Part shown: positions 17,338 through 26,353 of the stretch, in pieces
Numbering within the stretch: the first letter of the stretch is position 1
Layout of the letters: each line of letters starts with the position of its first letter
Assembly: GCA_938092135.1 (NCBI GenBank)
Contig: CALLJL010000017.1
Coordinates: 1-62,258, forward strand
Length of the DNA stretch: 62,258 nucleotides
Origin: an uncultured bacterium
Lineage (GTDB): Bacteria > Acidobacteriota > Aminicenantia > Aminicenantales > CALLJL01
Direction of reading: 5' to 3'
Program-made: the position numbers and the translations under genes
Notes under the pieces: generated by a model
What the model was told of the DNA's origin: nothing
The model's database searches: none
The model's input: the letters and a program-made list of their open reading frames with translations, nothing else

Positions 17338-18702
17338 CTATTTGGTAACTGTTTTAATGAAAATTAATAAAATGAGGATAGCTAAGGGAGCCAGGAAGCG
17401 AACGTTAAAAATCCAGAGGGGCTGGAGTCGGAAACGGGGACAACCGGTCCTAATTTCTTCAAGAGCGGGCTTAATCCCCCAAAAATAAACAAGAAAAATT
17501 AGAACGCCTAATCCGCCAATAGCTAATAGAACATTGCCAAAGAGAAGATCCATTTTATTGAAAAAGCCGAAACGAGTTAAGGCAGTCGAAGCCCCGACTG
17601 AAAGGGCTGATGGAATACCAAGAAAGAAGGATATTCCGCCAAGAAAAAGAGCTGCTTTCGAACGACGCCAATTATGCTCATCAATGAGAAAGGCAACTGG
17701 CACTTCAAGGAGAGAAATGGTTGAGGTTAAAGCCGCGACTTGAAGGAGGATGAAGAATAAAAATCCAAAAAGAAAACCACCTGGCAACTTAGCAATAACG
17801 AGCGGAATTGTCTGAAACATCAGACCGAGGGAAGGCGCAAATTTTTCTGGGGTTAAGCCGGGAGTCGCAAATAAAGTAGGATAAATAATAATTCCGGCCA
17901 GAAAGGCAACAAGCGTGGTCGAAAAACAAACCCAGCCGGCTGAGGAAACAAGATTTTCCCTTTTGGAAATATAACTTCCATAGGTAATCATAATGCCCAT
18001 CCCAAGGCTTAGGGAATAAAAGGCCTGACCAATGGCAAAAAACAGAACCTTAACATCAATTTTGGCCAGATCTGGCTTTAAATAAAAGGCTATTCCTTTA
18101 CCGGCTCCAGGTAGAGTAAGAGCTCTAATGGCCAGAAAAATCATAAGAATAAAAAGAAGGGGCATTAATACTTTGGCAAACCTTTCAATGCCAGCCTGAA
18201 TACCCCTGGAAATAATATAGGTAGTTATACCCATAACAATTAGAAAACAGAATAGAGATTCCCAGGAGTTGGAGACAAAACGATCAAAAATAGCGGCTGA
18301 AGATTCCCAAGTTACATTCCTAAAAAGACCAAAAATTGTCTTATAGAGATAGCCAAAAGCCCAGCCAGCGACAACAGCATAGTAGGAAAGTATAGCAATT
18401 GTGGTAATTACTCCAGTATAACCGAGATATTTCCAGCCAGAACCGGGACGAATAGCTTCAAAAGCCCCTACCGGATTCTTCTGGGAATATCGACCAATCG
18501 CCAGCTCAGCCAGCATTTCCGTAAAACCAATAAAAAAGACAGCCAGAATATAGGCAAAAACATAAACGGCGCCACCCATGCGGCCAACCATAAGAGGAAA
18601 TCGCCAAAGACTTCCAAGGCCAATAGCTGAACCAGCGGCTGCCAGAATGAAAGCAATTTTAGAACCCCAAGTTCCCCGACCTGAGATTGATTTTTCGGCC
18701 AT
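17338..18702 (-). CDS. Sodium-dependent amino-acid transporter (NSS/SNF family)
   Basis: The 454-residue protein has about 12 helices and the NSS N-terminal signature WGSKIAFILAAAGSAIGLGSLWRFP, close to that of LeuT-type carriers. The unwound helix glycines and the Na-site serines are visible. An in-frame ATG lies 30 bases further upstream, but the start at 18702 (MAEKSIS) has AGGAGAG at the right distance and matches the family N-terminus. These carriers move amino acids or tryptophan-like substrates with Na+. The gene stands alone on the minus strand and converges with glgC. Confidence 0.88.
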   Translation of the reverse strand: MAEKSISGRGTWGSKIAFILAAAGSAIGLGSLWRFPLMVGRMGGAVYVFAYILAVFFIGFTEMLAELAIGRYSQKNPVGAFEAIRPGSGWKYLGYTGVITTIAILSYYAVVAGWAFGYLYKTIFGLFRNVTWESSAAIFDRFVSNSWESLFCFLIVMGITTYIISRGIQAGIERFAKVLMPLLFILMIFLAIRALTLPGAGKGIAFYLKPDLAKIDVKVLFFAIGQAFYSLSLGMGIMITYGSYISKRENLVSSAGWVCFSTTLVAFLAGIIIYPTLFATPGLTPEKFAPSLGLMFQTIPLVIAKLPGGFLFGFLFFILLQVAALTSTISLLEVPVAFLIDEHNWRRSKAALFLGGISFFLGIPSALSVGASTALTRFGFFNKMDLLFGNVLLAIGGLGVLIFLVYFWGIKPALEEIRTGCPRFRLQPLWIFNVRFLAPLAILILLIFIKTVTK

Positions 18703-19167
18703 CGCTTCTCTCCTGAAGATAATTCCCGTCAATTAACTTCCCGTATTTACCAAAATTTAAGGAAAATATAAAGAGAGGCAATTAAATTTATTTAACCTGA
18801 ATCACATGTGTGCCGTTCCAGGAGAACGAATGCTTCTAATTTTACCTGATTGGACACTCGCGCGGTTTTGGTTGATGTCCCAGCCAAAGTCATGGCCATA
18901 TACTGGCCAGGGAAAAATCTGGCAGGGTATTTACTCGCTAAGGAAAGCAATTGATATTTGGCAACCCTGTTTCGTAAACATTTGTAAAAGTTTTTATTTT
19001 TCTTATACGTCAAAGCTTGATTTTTTTTTAAAAGAAAAAGAAATAGAATAGCGGTAAACTGTCCAATTTCTATTTGAAAAGGGAGGACATAAGCTTTCTG
19101 CATTTAATTTAGAGCAAACAATTCAATTATGGCTAAAATATTTAATTGGAATAAGTAAAAAGGGGAG
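18703..19167. other. Gap of about 465 nt without a supportable gene
   Basis: The region lies between the NSS gene and tRNA-Arg. Open frames of 81-103 codons exist on both strands, but they overlap each other, lack ribosome-binding sites and resemble nothing I know. A sequence starting near 18785 could be a decayed gene. Confidence 0.4.
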
Positions 19168-19242
19168 CGCGCCCGGAGGGACTTGAACCCCCGCCCTTCT
19201 GATTCGTAGTCAGACGCTCTATCCAATCTGAGCTACGGGCGC
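19168..19242 (-). tRNA. tRNA-Arg (anticodon ACG)
   Basis: The minus strand folds into a full cloverleaf. The acceptor stem GCGCCCG pairs perfectly with CGGGCGC, and the D arm begins TAGCTCAG. The anticodon stem TCTGA/TCAGA encloses the loop CTACGAA, giving anticodon ACG (read as ICG after deamination). The T arm contains GGTTCAAGTCC. The discriminator is G and CCA is not encoded. Length is 75 nt. Confidence 0.95.
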
Positions 19243-19247
19243 CTTTT

Positions 19248-19276
19248 ATTATGGCTAAACCATATTTATGTAACAA
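19248..19276 (-). promoter_or_regulatory. Candidate promoter of tRNA-Arg
   Basis: Read on the minus strand, TTGTTA (19276-19271), 17 bp, then CATAAT (19253-19248). The predicted start falls within a base or two of the mature tRNA 5' end. That leaves almost no leader for RNase P to remove, so a different upstream promoter may be used instead. Confidence 0.35.
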
Positions 19277-19520
19277 TTATATAGCCAAACAATATGAATA
19301 TACCTAATTAATCGCCTCTTTTCAACCCAGGAAGGAAATAGCTTGTAATTTCTTTAATTTACTAGGAATTTCAAAGGTTCAATTGAATAAGGCTCTCTGA
19401 TCTTAATTGAATTCCTGAAAATAATAAGCCTGACTGGCTTTTTGAAACCTATTAATCCTTAAAAGGCTATTTTTTGAGATTAATTGTTAAGGGATTAGCC
19501 TTCAAACATGGGAATTTATC

Positions 19521-19549
19521 TTGAAACAGACTTTAACTTATAGTAATAT
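19521..19549 (+). promoter_or_regulatory. Sigma70-type promoter of the AGCS carrier
   Basis: TTGAAA (19521-19526), 17 bp, then TAATAT (19544-19549). It lies 20 nt before the ATG at 19570, which has AAGGAGAGG between. Confidence 0.55.
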
Positions 19550-19569
19550 GCCCGAGCAAGGAGAGGAAG

Positions 19570-20976
19570 ATGCAGGAATTTTATCAGCAACTCAACATCT
19601 GGGTGACAAAGATTTCTTTCCAAATCTGGAGCTACATGCTCTTCATTCTTTTTGCTGCCGGGTTCTGGCTCAGTTTAAAAACCGGTTTCATCCAGTTTCG
19701 ACGTCTTGGCGATGGCTTTAAATTAATGTTTGCTGGCCTCATGGGTCGTCGCTCCAAAATAAAAAGAGAAGGCGATATCTCTCCTTTTGCGGCCCTCTCT
19801 ACCGCCTTAGCCGCCACGGTTGGTAATGGCAATATTGGCGGTGTAGCTACGGCCATTTTTACTGGAGGTCCTGGAGCTATTTTCTGGATGTGGGTCTGTG
19901 GTTCAGTGGGGATGGCCACTAAGTTTTCCGAAGCTCTTCTCGGGGTTATGTATCGAGAAAAATATCCCGATGGTCGGATTGCTGGCGGCCCTATGTATTA
20001 CATCAAAAATGGTTTCAAAAACGCCACCTTTGCCCAGATTTTAGCCCCCATTTTTGCCATTTGCGGCGCCTTTGCTACTCTTTTTGGCACTGGCAATATG
20101 ATGCAAGCCAATCAAATGGCTCTCGCTTTTAATAGCCAATTCGGTATTCCCAAATTGGTGATTGGGATTATTGTAACAACGCTTGTGGGCCTGGTCGTCA
20201 TTGGGGGAATTAAAAGAATTGGGGCAGTTGCCGAAAAAGTTGTTCCCACCATGCTTTTTCTTTACCTTATTTGCGGTATCATTGTCCTCCTGGCCCATAT
20301 CACCGCCATTCCCAAGGCTTTTCTCCTAATCTTTGAACATGCCTTTACCCCAGCGGCAGCTGCTGGCGGCTTTCTTGGGGCTACAGTTAAGAACGCCCTT
20401 CAGATGGGTTTCCGCCGAGGGCTTCTCTCCAATGAGGCTGGCTTAGGAAGTGCACCCATCGCCCATGCGGCCGCCCAAACACCATCTCCCGTTCACCAGG
20501 GTCTAATGGGAGTGGGCGAGGTCTTTATTGATACTCTTCTAGTTTGTACAATGACTGGTTTGATCAATCTATCCACCGGAAGCTGGCAGAGTGGCTTGAA
20601 TGGAACAGCCATGACCGCCGCCGCTTTTGCTAAAGTTCTTTCCTATTTTGGTGGCTTGGTTGTTGCTCTTTCCTCTTTCCTTTTCGGTTACACCACTCTT
20701 ATTGGGTGGTACTATTACGGTGAACAATGCATGAAATTTCTTTTTGGAATTAAAGTGACCTATCCCTATCGTGTTATTTATGTGGCCCTTTGTTTTATCG
20801 GCTCTATCATTTCAATTGAATTAGTTTTTTATATCGGTGATATTGCTAACGCCTTTATGGCTCTCCCTAACTTAATTGCCCTTTTCGTTTTAAGCGGAAC
20901 TGTCGCGGCCACGGCCAAAGAGTTTTTCCGAAAATATCCTACCCTCGAGGCCTTCGAAGAAGCTCAGGAAAAATAA
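19570..20976 (+). CDS. Sodium:alanine symporter (AGCS family)
   Basis: The 468-residue protein has about 11 helices and the AGCS signatures FAALSTALAATVGNGNIGGVA and TAIFTGGPGAIFWMW near 75-115, then GGPMYYIKNG and GLLSNEAGLGSAPIAHAAA around 285-305. Family members import alanine or glycine with Na+ (AlsT, AgcS). AAGGAGAGG is well placed before the ATG. It is transcribed alone from its own promoter. With the NSS, GltS and APC carriers nearby it suggests amino acids are major substrates. Confidence 0.92.
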   Translation: MQEFYQQLNIWVTKISFQIWSYMLFILFAAGFWLSLKTGFIQFRRLGDGFKLMFAGLMGRRSKIKREGDISPFAALSTALAATVGNGNIGGVATAIFTGGPGAIFWMWVCGSVGMATKFSEALLGVMYREKYPDGRIAGGPMYYIKNGFKNATFAQILAPIFAICGAFATLFGTGNMMQANQMALAFNSQFGIPKLVIGIIVTTLVGLVVIGGIKRIGAVAEKVVPTMLFLYLICGIIVLLAHITAIPKAFLLIFEHAFTPAAAAGGFLGATVKNALQMGFRRGLLSNEAGLGSAPIAHAAAQTPSPVHQGLMGVGEVFIDTLLVCTMTGLINLSTGSWQSGLNGTAMTAAAFAKVLSYFGGLVVALSSFLFGYTTLIGWYYYGEQCMKFLFGIKVTYPYRVIYVALCFIGSIISIELVFYIGDIANAFMALPNLIALFVLSGTVAATAKEFFRKYPTLEAFEEAQEK

Positions 20977-21143
20977 TTGCTTGTCCAAATCACCAGAATT
21001 GAATTCAAATCAATTTTGAAGCCAAAGAAAATCATCAAATAAATTGATTAATCTTCTATATTTTTAAATCAAACCATAAATAAATTGCTTTCTTTCCCTT
21101 TTCAATAAAAAAGAGAAGAACATTTTGCTCAAGCTCAATTCAG

Positions 21144-21173
21144 TTGACAACACAATAAAGTCTAAGATATAAA
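21144..21173 (+). promoter_or_regulatory. Sigma70-type promoter of gltS
   Basis: A consensus TTGACA (21144-21149) lies 18 bp from TATAAA (21168-21173). The predicted start is about 11 nt before the ATG at 21191. No Shine-Dalgarno fits in that leader. Confidence 0.6.
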
Positions 21174-21190
21174 CAAAGCCGTTTTGTTTG

Positions 21191-22414
21191 ATGATCAAGT
21201 TTGATTTGATTCAGACAGTCGCTTTTGCCGGTGTTGTTCTTTATTTAGGCCATGCTCTTATCAGAATCATCAAGCCTTTGGCTAAATATAATATTCCGGC
21301 TCCAGTTGTTGGGGGTTTGGTCATTGCCTTCATCAATCTTTTTGGCAAGATGGCCGGCTTGAGTTTTTTTGAATTTGATATGACCCTTCGCGATCCTCTG
21401 ATGATTGCTTTTTTCACAACTATTGGTTTTAGTGCCAGCCTTTCCCTGCTTAAAATTGGGGGGCCCCAGGTTTTCCTCTTTTATGGGTTAGCGACAACCG
21501 TTGTTTTCTTTCAAAATGTTCTGGGGGTTGGATTGACCTTTCCCTTTAAAATCCATCCGCTGTATGGTGTTATCGCTGGCTCCATGACAATGACTGGTGG
21601 ACCGGCCACAGCCATGGCTTTCGGTCCGGTCTTTGAACAAGCCGGAGTACCGGCTGGCACAAGTGTCGCCATTGCTGCCGCTATCTTCGGTATAATTGCA
21701 GGCGGACTTATCGGCGGCCCCGTTGCCACTCTTATCATTGAGAAAAGGCACCTAAAAACTTCTTCTAATCAAAAGAAAGAAACTTCTTTAACCAAGATAG
21801 AAATAATCCCAGCTGAAGCTGATATAACCGTTGAAGAAATTGAAGAAACTCTCAAAGCTAGGGACTTCATCAAGAATGTGGTCATTCTTCTGGTAGCCAT
21901 GGGAATAGGGGCCTGGTTAAGCCGGCTGATAGCTCAAACCGGAATCACTCTGCCCGCCTACATTGGAGCCATGCTGGTGGCGGCAGCTTTAAGAAATTTT
22001 GACGATTTCACCCACATCTTTGGCTTATCTGAAAAAACCCTGGAAACAATTGGCCATGCTTCCCTTGCTTTATTTTTAGCTATGGCCTTGATGACCCTAA
22101 GATTATGGGAACTGGCTGACCTTGTCCTTCCCCTTCTCGTCATTCTTGTTTTTCAGGTTATTCTTGTCGCTCTTGTGGCTATCTGGCTCATTTTCCCTTT
22201 GATGGGCAAGGATTATGATGCTGCGGTCATGAGCGGAGGCTTCTGTGGCTTCGCTCTGGGAACAACCGCTAACGCCATGGCTAATATGAAGGCTTTGGTT
22301 GATCGCTTTGGTCGGGCGCCAAGAGCCTTTTTGGTCGTGCCCCTGGTTGGCGCCTTTTTTATTGACTTCACCAATGCTCTGATTATCACTTTATTTCTTA
22401 ACATTTTCAGGTGA
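21191..22414 (+). CDS. gltS: Sodium/glutamate symporter
   Basis: The 407-residue protein has two repeated halves of about five helices. Landmarks are APVVGGLVIAF (about 35-45), GSMTMTGGPATAMAFGPVFE and, in the second half, SGGFCGFALGTTANAMANM, the paired re-entrant loops of the ESS family. A charged cytoplasmic linker lies between the halves (about 180-230). It imports glutamate with Na+. The ATG at 21191 follows an in-frame TTG directly before it; the ATG is preferred. The short leader lacks a Shine-Dalgarno. Confidence 0.9.
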   Translation: MIKFDLIQTVAFAGVVLYLGHALIRIIKPLAKYNIPAPVVGGLVIAFINLFGKMAGLSFFEFDMTLRDPLMIAFFTTIGFSASLSLLKIGGPQVFLFYGLATTVVFFQNVLGVGLTFPFKIHPLYGVIAGSMTMTGGPATAMAFGPVFEQAGVPAGTSVAIAAAIFGIIAGGLIGGPVATLIIEKRHLKTSSNQKKETSLTKIEIIPAEADITVEEIEETLKARDFIKNVVILLVAMGIGAWLSRLIAQTGITLPAYIGAMLVAAALRNFDDFTHIFGLSEKTLETIGHASLALFLAMALMTLRLWELADLVLPLLVILVFQVILVALVAIWLIFPLMGKDYDAAVMSGGFCGFALGTTANAMANMKALVDRFGRAPRAFLVVPLVGAFFIDFTNALIITLFLNIFR

Positions 22415-22845
22415 GCTAAATTCAAAAATTATCCTTATGGGAAAACGTATTTTAAATATATATTCTCGGTCCCTCCGATTTTTGTGGGGGTAAATCTAAA
22501 GAATCAACGGTATAAGGAGGCCATAGAAAGAGCATTTTAAACCTGAATTTTGGACGAAATTTAATGCTTATGCTTTCGTACATTGTTGATATCAGTCAAT
22601 TAGCCTAATGGATAATGAACTCGCATGGGCTGAGGCGATAATTAGGTGCCATGAGAGTTCTCTTTTTACCCAGAGGAAAGCCTGAAGAACCATATTTTCA
22701 TTAATTGGTAAAAATTACTTCCCAGTTCAAAATTGATGTCATTACTTAGGATTTAGGTTTAAAACTAGTCTTTTTCATAGACAGGAAGTTTTTTCAACCG
22801 ATACTTAAACCTTTTTTGAAGAAAAAACTGGAAATGGCCAAGGCC
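22415..22845. other. Gap of 431 nt between convergent gltS and cstA
   Basis: Apart from the weak hairpin at 22466-22483, I see no gene, RNA or repeat. No open frame over 60 codons with a ribosome-binding site is present on either strand. Confidence 0.4.
22466..22483 (+). terminator. Weak terminator candidate after gltS
   Basis: TCGG, a 5-nt loop and CCGA are followed by five T residues, 50 nt after the gltS stop. The stem is only 4 bp, so this is tentative. Confidence 0.3.
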
Positions 22846-24591
22846 TTAAACGGCCGACTCAGCTAATTTTTTTCGTCCCCAAAAGGTCTTTATCACTAAG
22901 AAGACAAAACCAGCCGCCAGAATAATTAAGATAATGTCAGCTGTCATTAAAGTGTAATTATGGGCTCGGCGGTAGTTGCCAAGAAGAATGATTAAAGAAG
23001 CAATGGTTGTGGCTAGCATAAAAAGGGCTGGAATCAAAGTAAAGTGATTCTTTTTATGACGAAGGAGAAGCCAGACTGAGGCTGTCATCAGGGTTAAAGC
23101 CGCGAGCAACTGATTGGCTGTCCCAAAAATCGGCCAGAGGGCACTGAAAGCATTGGAGTAGGCCAGAATCCACATGAGAAAAACGGCCAGGGCTGAATTG
23201 AACCAGTAGTTGCGAAGAAGCCGGGGTGGATGAGGGAAGAGAATGGCCCAGAGTTCTTCAAAGAGATAACGATTGAGCCTGACGGCTGCATCGAGAGTAG
23301 TAATGACGAAGCCCTCAACGAGAAGAATACCGAAAACTGCTCCTAAGGCCACATTTATTCCTAAAGCTTTATTAAAAAGATGTCCAGCCGCCAGGGAAAA
23401 ACCGAGAATTGGGTTTGATTTTGTCGACGGATCTGAGGGCCAGACAATTGATTTATAATCACCAAAATCCATGGCACTTCCTAAGGCAATAATAACGCCG
23501 AGCGCCATAATTGATTCAAGGAGCATTGCATTGTAACCAATCCGTCGGGCATCTACTTCTTTGGCTATTTGCTTGCAGGTGGTTCCCCCGGCAACCAAAG
23601 CATGAAAGCCACTGATGGCACCACAGGCAATGGTGCAGAACATCATGGGCCAAATCAAGCCAAGATGGGCTATACCTTCACTAAGATTAAAATTGGGAAT
23701 GGTCACTTTAAGTCCCGCCAATCCAGAGGTAAAGACAGAAACAATCGTGAGAAGGATGCCGCCATAGAGAATCTGAACATTAATAAAATCTCGAGGCTGA
23801 AGAATCAGCCAGACGGGGATACCCGCAGCCAGGAAAACATAAATTGAAAGAATAATCATCCAGGTGGTGGCCGGTAAACTCACCGGAAAATGAATGCCTA
23901 TAAAAAAGGAGGCAACCGCTAAGACGGCGGCTAAAAAATAGGCATAGATAGTTTTTAAATGGCGTCTGACAATAAGCCAACCAAGAAAGGGCGAACAAAT
24001 GGTAATAAAAATGACTGAGGTCGAGGCGATACCACCTATTCGACCCATAACTACACCATTAATAACAATCGTTTTGAGAAAGGTTTTGCCTTCTTCGACA
24101 CCAATCTTGCTCAGCGGCCAAAGAGAAGTTAATGACATAGCGGTCGCATTGAGGAATGAGGAGGTGACGAGTGTAATCATAATAATGGTGAAGCCAATAA
24201 ATAAATTGAACCCCATTCGACCAAGTGTTTTCCGAGCAATCTCAGCTATAGAGCGGCCACCCTCTCTTATACTCATAAAGAGGGCCGTATAATCATGAAC
24301 AGCACCGATGAAAATGCCTCCAAGGACTATCCACATCCAGGCCGGGATAAATCCATAGAGAATAGCCATAGTTGGACCAAGAATGGGGCCGGCTCCGGCT
24401 ATGGCTGAGAAATGATGGGCAAAAACAACTGAAGTTCGAGAGGGCACAAAATCACGACCATCAGGACAGGACATAGCCGGAGTGGGACGGCTCGGATCCT
24501 CACCTAAATTTCTGGCTAAATACCTGGAATAATAACGACTGGCCAGAAAAAAGAAGAAAACGGCTATGAAGAGGACAGCTAAAACATTCAT
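22846..24591 (-). CDS. cstA: Carbon starvation protein CstA (peptide/pyruvate transporter)
   Basis: The 581-residue protein has about 16 helices and CstA hallmarks: RDFVPSRTSVVFAHHFSAIAG with its His pair, then AGPILGPTMAILYGF and GAVHDYTALFMS near the N-terminus. GGTTCKQIAKEVDARRIGYNAM and the C-terminal SALWPIFGTANQLLAAL follow. An ATG 39 bases upstream is in frame, but the start at 24591 (MNVLAVLF) has GGAGG at the right distance and matches the family N-terminus. CstA proteins import peptides and/or pyruvate. The gene is divergent from the DASS carrier with only 51 nt between starts, so their promoters must overlap. Confidence 0.92.
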   Translation of the reverse strand: MNVLAVLFIAVFFFFLASRYYSRYLARNLGEDPSRPTPAMSCPDGRDFVPSRTSVVFAHHFSAIAGAGPILGPTMAILYGFIPAWMWIVLGGIFIGAVHDYTALFMSIREGGRSIAEIARKTLGRMGFNLFIGFTIIMITLVTSSFLNATAMSLTSLWPLSKIGVEEGKTFLKTIVINGVVMGRIGGIASTSVIFITICSPFLGWLIVRRHLKTIYAYFLAAVLAVASFFIGIHFPVSLPATTWMIILSIYVFLAAGIPVWLILQPRDFINVQILYGGILLTIVSVFTSGLAGLKVTIPNFNLSEGIAHLGLIWPMMFCTIACGAISGFHALVAGGTTCKQIAKEVDARRIGYNAMLLESIMALGVIIALGSAMDFGDYKSIVWPSDPSTKSNPILGFSLAAGHLFNKALGINVALGAVFGILLVEGFVITTLDAAVRLNRYLFEELWAILFPHPPRLLRNYWFNSALAVFLMWILAYSNAFSALWPIFGTANQLLAALTLMTASVWLLLRHKKNHFTLIPALFMLATTIASLIILLGNYRRAHNYTLMTADIILIILAAGFVFLVIKTFWGRKKLAESAV

Positions 24592-24642
24592 TCCAGTCCT
24601 CCAGCCCGGAATCAGAGGGCTTTTTATCATACCCCCTTGAAG

Positions 24643-26199
24643 ATGTCAAAAGAATTGAATAACAATATCATAATAGTGGAAACAAAAGAGGCAGTTTCTT
24701 CCCGTTTTGATTTCTGGAGAAAGCGAGTCAGTCTCTGGCTTGGTCCTTTTATTTTTTTAATTATGCTTTTTTTACCTTTCCCTTCTCTTTCCCCGGCCGC
24801 TCATGGTCTGGCAGCTATTGTCTTATGGGTCATTGTCTGGTGGATTGGCGAGCCGATTCCTCTGCCGATGACAGCTATCCTCGGCGTTATCCTCTGTGTC
24901 CTATTAGGCATAGCTGATATCAAAACGGCTCTCAGCCCTTTTTCCGACCCAGTGATCTTCCTCTTCATGGGCAGTTTCATCATCGCCCGCTCCATGACTC
25001 TTCATGGTTTGGATTATCGTTTAGCTATGCGGGTTATTTCCTTGAAATGGGTAAAGGCAAGTCCTCTTCGCCTTCTTTTCATGCTTGGCCTTACCACCGC
25101 GGGTTTATCAATGTGGATCAGCAATACAGCCACAACAGCCATGATGTATCCCCTAACTCTTGGCCTGATTTCCATGCTTCAGTCTGAAAATCCTGAATCT
25201 TTAGGATTAACTAAACCTGCTACTCCCTTGTCCATGGCTTTCCTTCTCATGGCAGCCTATGCCTCAACAGTTGGGGGCATCGGAACACCCGTGGGTACCC
25301 CGCCCAATTTGATTACTCTCGCTATGCTTAACAAGTTAGTTCAGATCAAATTATCTTTTTTTCAATGGATGCTCTTTGCCGTTCCTCTTCTTATCTCGAT
25401 GTACCTTATTCTTTTTGTCTTTCTTACCCTTCTCCATCACCAGGGACTTAAAGAGATAAAATCGAGCCTCGCCAATTTCCCAAGATTTGAAAAAAGCACA
25501 AACCGGGCAAGGCCATGGACAAGGGGAGAAAAGAATACTTTCTTCGTTTTTCTCATTACAGTAATTCTCTGGATCACTCCTGGTCTTCTTCTATTATTTT
25601 TAGGCCAAGAATCTTCTTTTAGCCAATTAGTGGCAAGTCGAATTCCAGAAGCAGCTGTGGCTCTCATCGGAGCCATTTTACTTTTCCTTTTACCTGTTGA
25701 CTGGAAAAAAGGTCAGATGACTTTGAGCTGGAAACAAGCCGTAGAGATTGACTGGGGAACTCTGCTGCTTTTCGGGGGCGGTTTGAGTCTTGGCGATTTA
25801 ATGTTTAAAACGGGATTGGCTGAGGCGGTCGGAGAGAGTTTAATCAAGATAATTGGAGGTGGCTCTGTCTGGTTATTAACCCTTATCGGAACCTACGTAA
25901 CTATTCTATTAACCGAAACAACTTCCAATACAGCTTCTGCGACGATGATGGTGCCAGTCTTGATTTCTGTGGCCACCGCCTCAGGTCTCAATCCTTTGCC
26001 TCCGGCGCTCGGCAGTGCCTTCGGAGCCAGCTTGGCTTTTATGCTTCCTGTCTCTACTCCACCAAACGCGATTGTTTATGGCTCGGGCTTAATTCCAATA
26101 ACCAAAATGATTAGGGCCGGGGTCTTAATTAGCCTTTCCGGAGGTCTTATTATCTGGATAATCCTGCGTTTGCTTCTTCCGCTATATGGCCTTGCCTGA
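24643..26199 (+). CDS. DASS (SLC13) family sodium:dicarboxylate/sulfate symporter
   Basis: The 518-residue protein has about 11-12 helices with the paired motifs of the family: WISNTATTAMMYPL (Ser-Asn-Thr, first half) and LTETTSNTASATMMVPVL (second half), plus AAYASTVGGIGTPVGTPPN. These are the Na- and carboxylate-binding loops of VcINDY-type carriers. Substrates are usually succinate, malate, citrate or sulfate. The ATG at 24643 is used here; an in-frame TTG lies 6 bases upstream. No Shine-Dalgarno is visible. The start lies 51 nt from the divergent cstA start. Confidence 0.88.
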   Translation: MSKELNNNIIIVETKEAVSSRFDFWRKRVSLWLGPFIFLIMLFLPFPSLSPAAHGLAAIVLWVIVWWIGEPIPLPMTAILGVILCVLLGIADIKTALSPFSDPVIFLFMGSFIIARSMTLHGLDYRLAMRVISLKWVKASPLRLLFMLGLTTAGLSMWISNTATTAMMYPLTLGLISMLQSENPESLGLTKPATPLSMAFLLMAAYASTVGGIGTPVGTPPNLITLAMLNKLVQIKLSFFQWMLFAVPLLISMYLILFVFLTLLHHQGLKEIKSSLANFPRFEKSTNRARPWTRGEKNTFFVFLITVILWITPGLLLLFLGQESSFSQLVASRIPEAAVALIGAILLFLLPVDWKKGQMTLSWKQAVEIDWGTLLLFGGGLSLGDLMFKTGLAEAVGESLIKIIGGGSVWLLTLIGTYVTILLTETTSNTASATMMVPVLISVATASGLNPLPPALGSAFGASLAFMLPVSTPPNAIVYGSGLIPITKMIRAGVLISLSGGLIIWIILRLLLPLYGLA

Positions 26200-26272
26200 C
26201 GATCAAAAAGTCTTCAAGACTTACCTCTTTTTATTTTGATTTTGAATGATATTTCGGTGAATTAAAAAATAA

Positions 26273-26301
26273 GTTGTCAAAATCAGGGTCCTCTTTTATA
26301 A
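26273..26301 (+). promoter_or_regulatory. Sigma70-type promoter of the first APC permease
   Basis: TTGTCA (26273-26278), exactly 17 bp, then consensus TATAAT (26296-26301). The leader is about 45 nt. Confidence 0.6.
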
Positions 26302-26353
26302 TTTTGATTCTTTAAATGGAACTGAATGGTAAAAAGAAACGGTTAGGTAAAAG

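Larger units (their letters stand above)
19243..19569. other. Gap before the AGCS gene: tRNA promoter, weak hairpin, AGCS promoter
   Basis: Besides the tRNA promoter at its left end and the AGCS promoter at 19521-19549, it holds a short hairpin followed by T residues at 19426-19443 (AAGCC, 5-nt loop, GGCTT plus TTT). No plus-strand gene is visible upstream for that hairpin to terminate. Nothing else is recognised. Confidence 0.4.

Noticed and set aside
18792..19103. Minus-strand frame of 103 codons and an overlapping plus-strand frame of 81 codons
   Set aside because: They overlap on opposite strands, neither has a ribosome-binding site, and neither peptide resembles a known family. The phrase FFPGQYMAMTLAG faintly recalls flavin reductases, but the rest does not follow.
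19426..19443. Short hairpin followed by T residues
   Set aside because: No plus-strand gene lies upstream for it to terminate, and a 5-bp stem is common by chance.
22415..22845. Possible riboswitch or small RNA in the gltS-cstA gap
   Set aside because: It lies between two gene ends rather than upstream of a gene, and no conserved RNA motif could be recognised.
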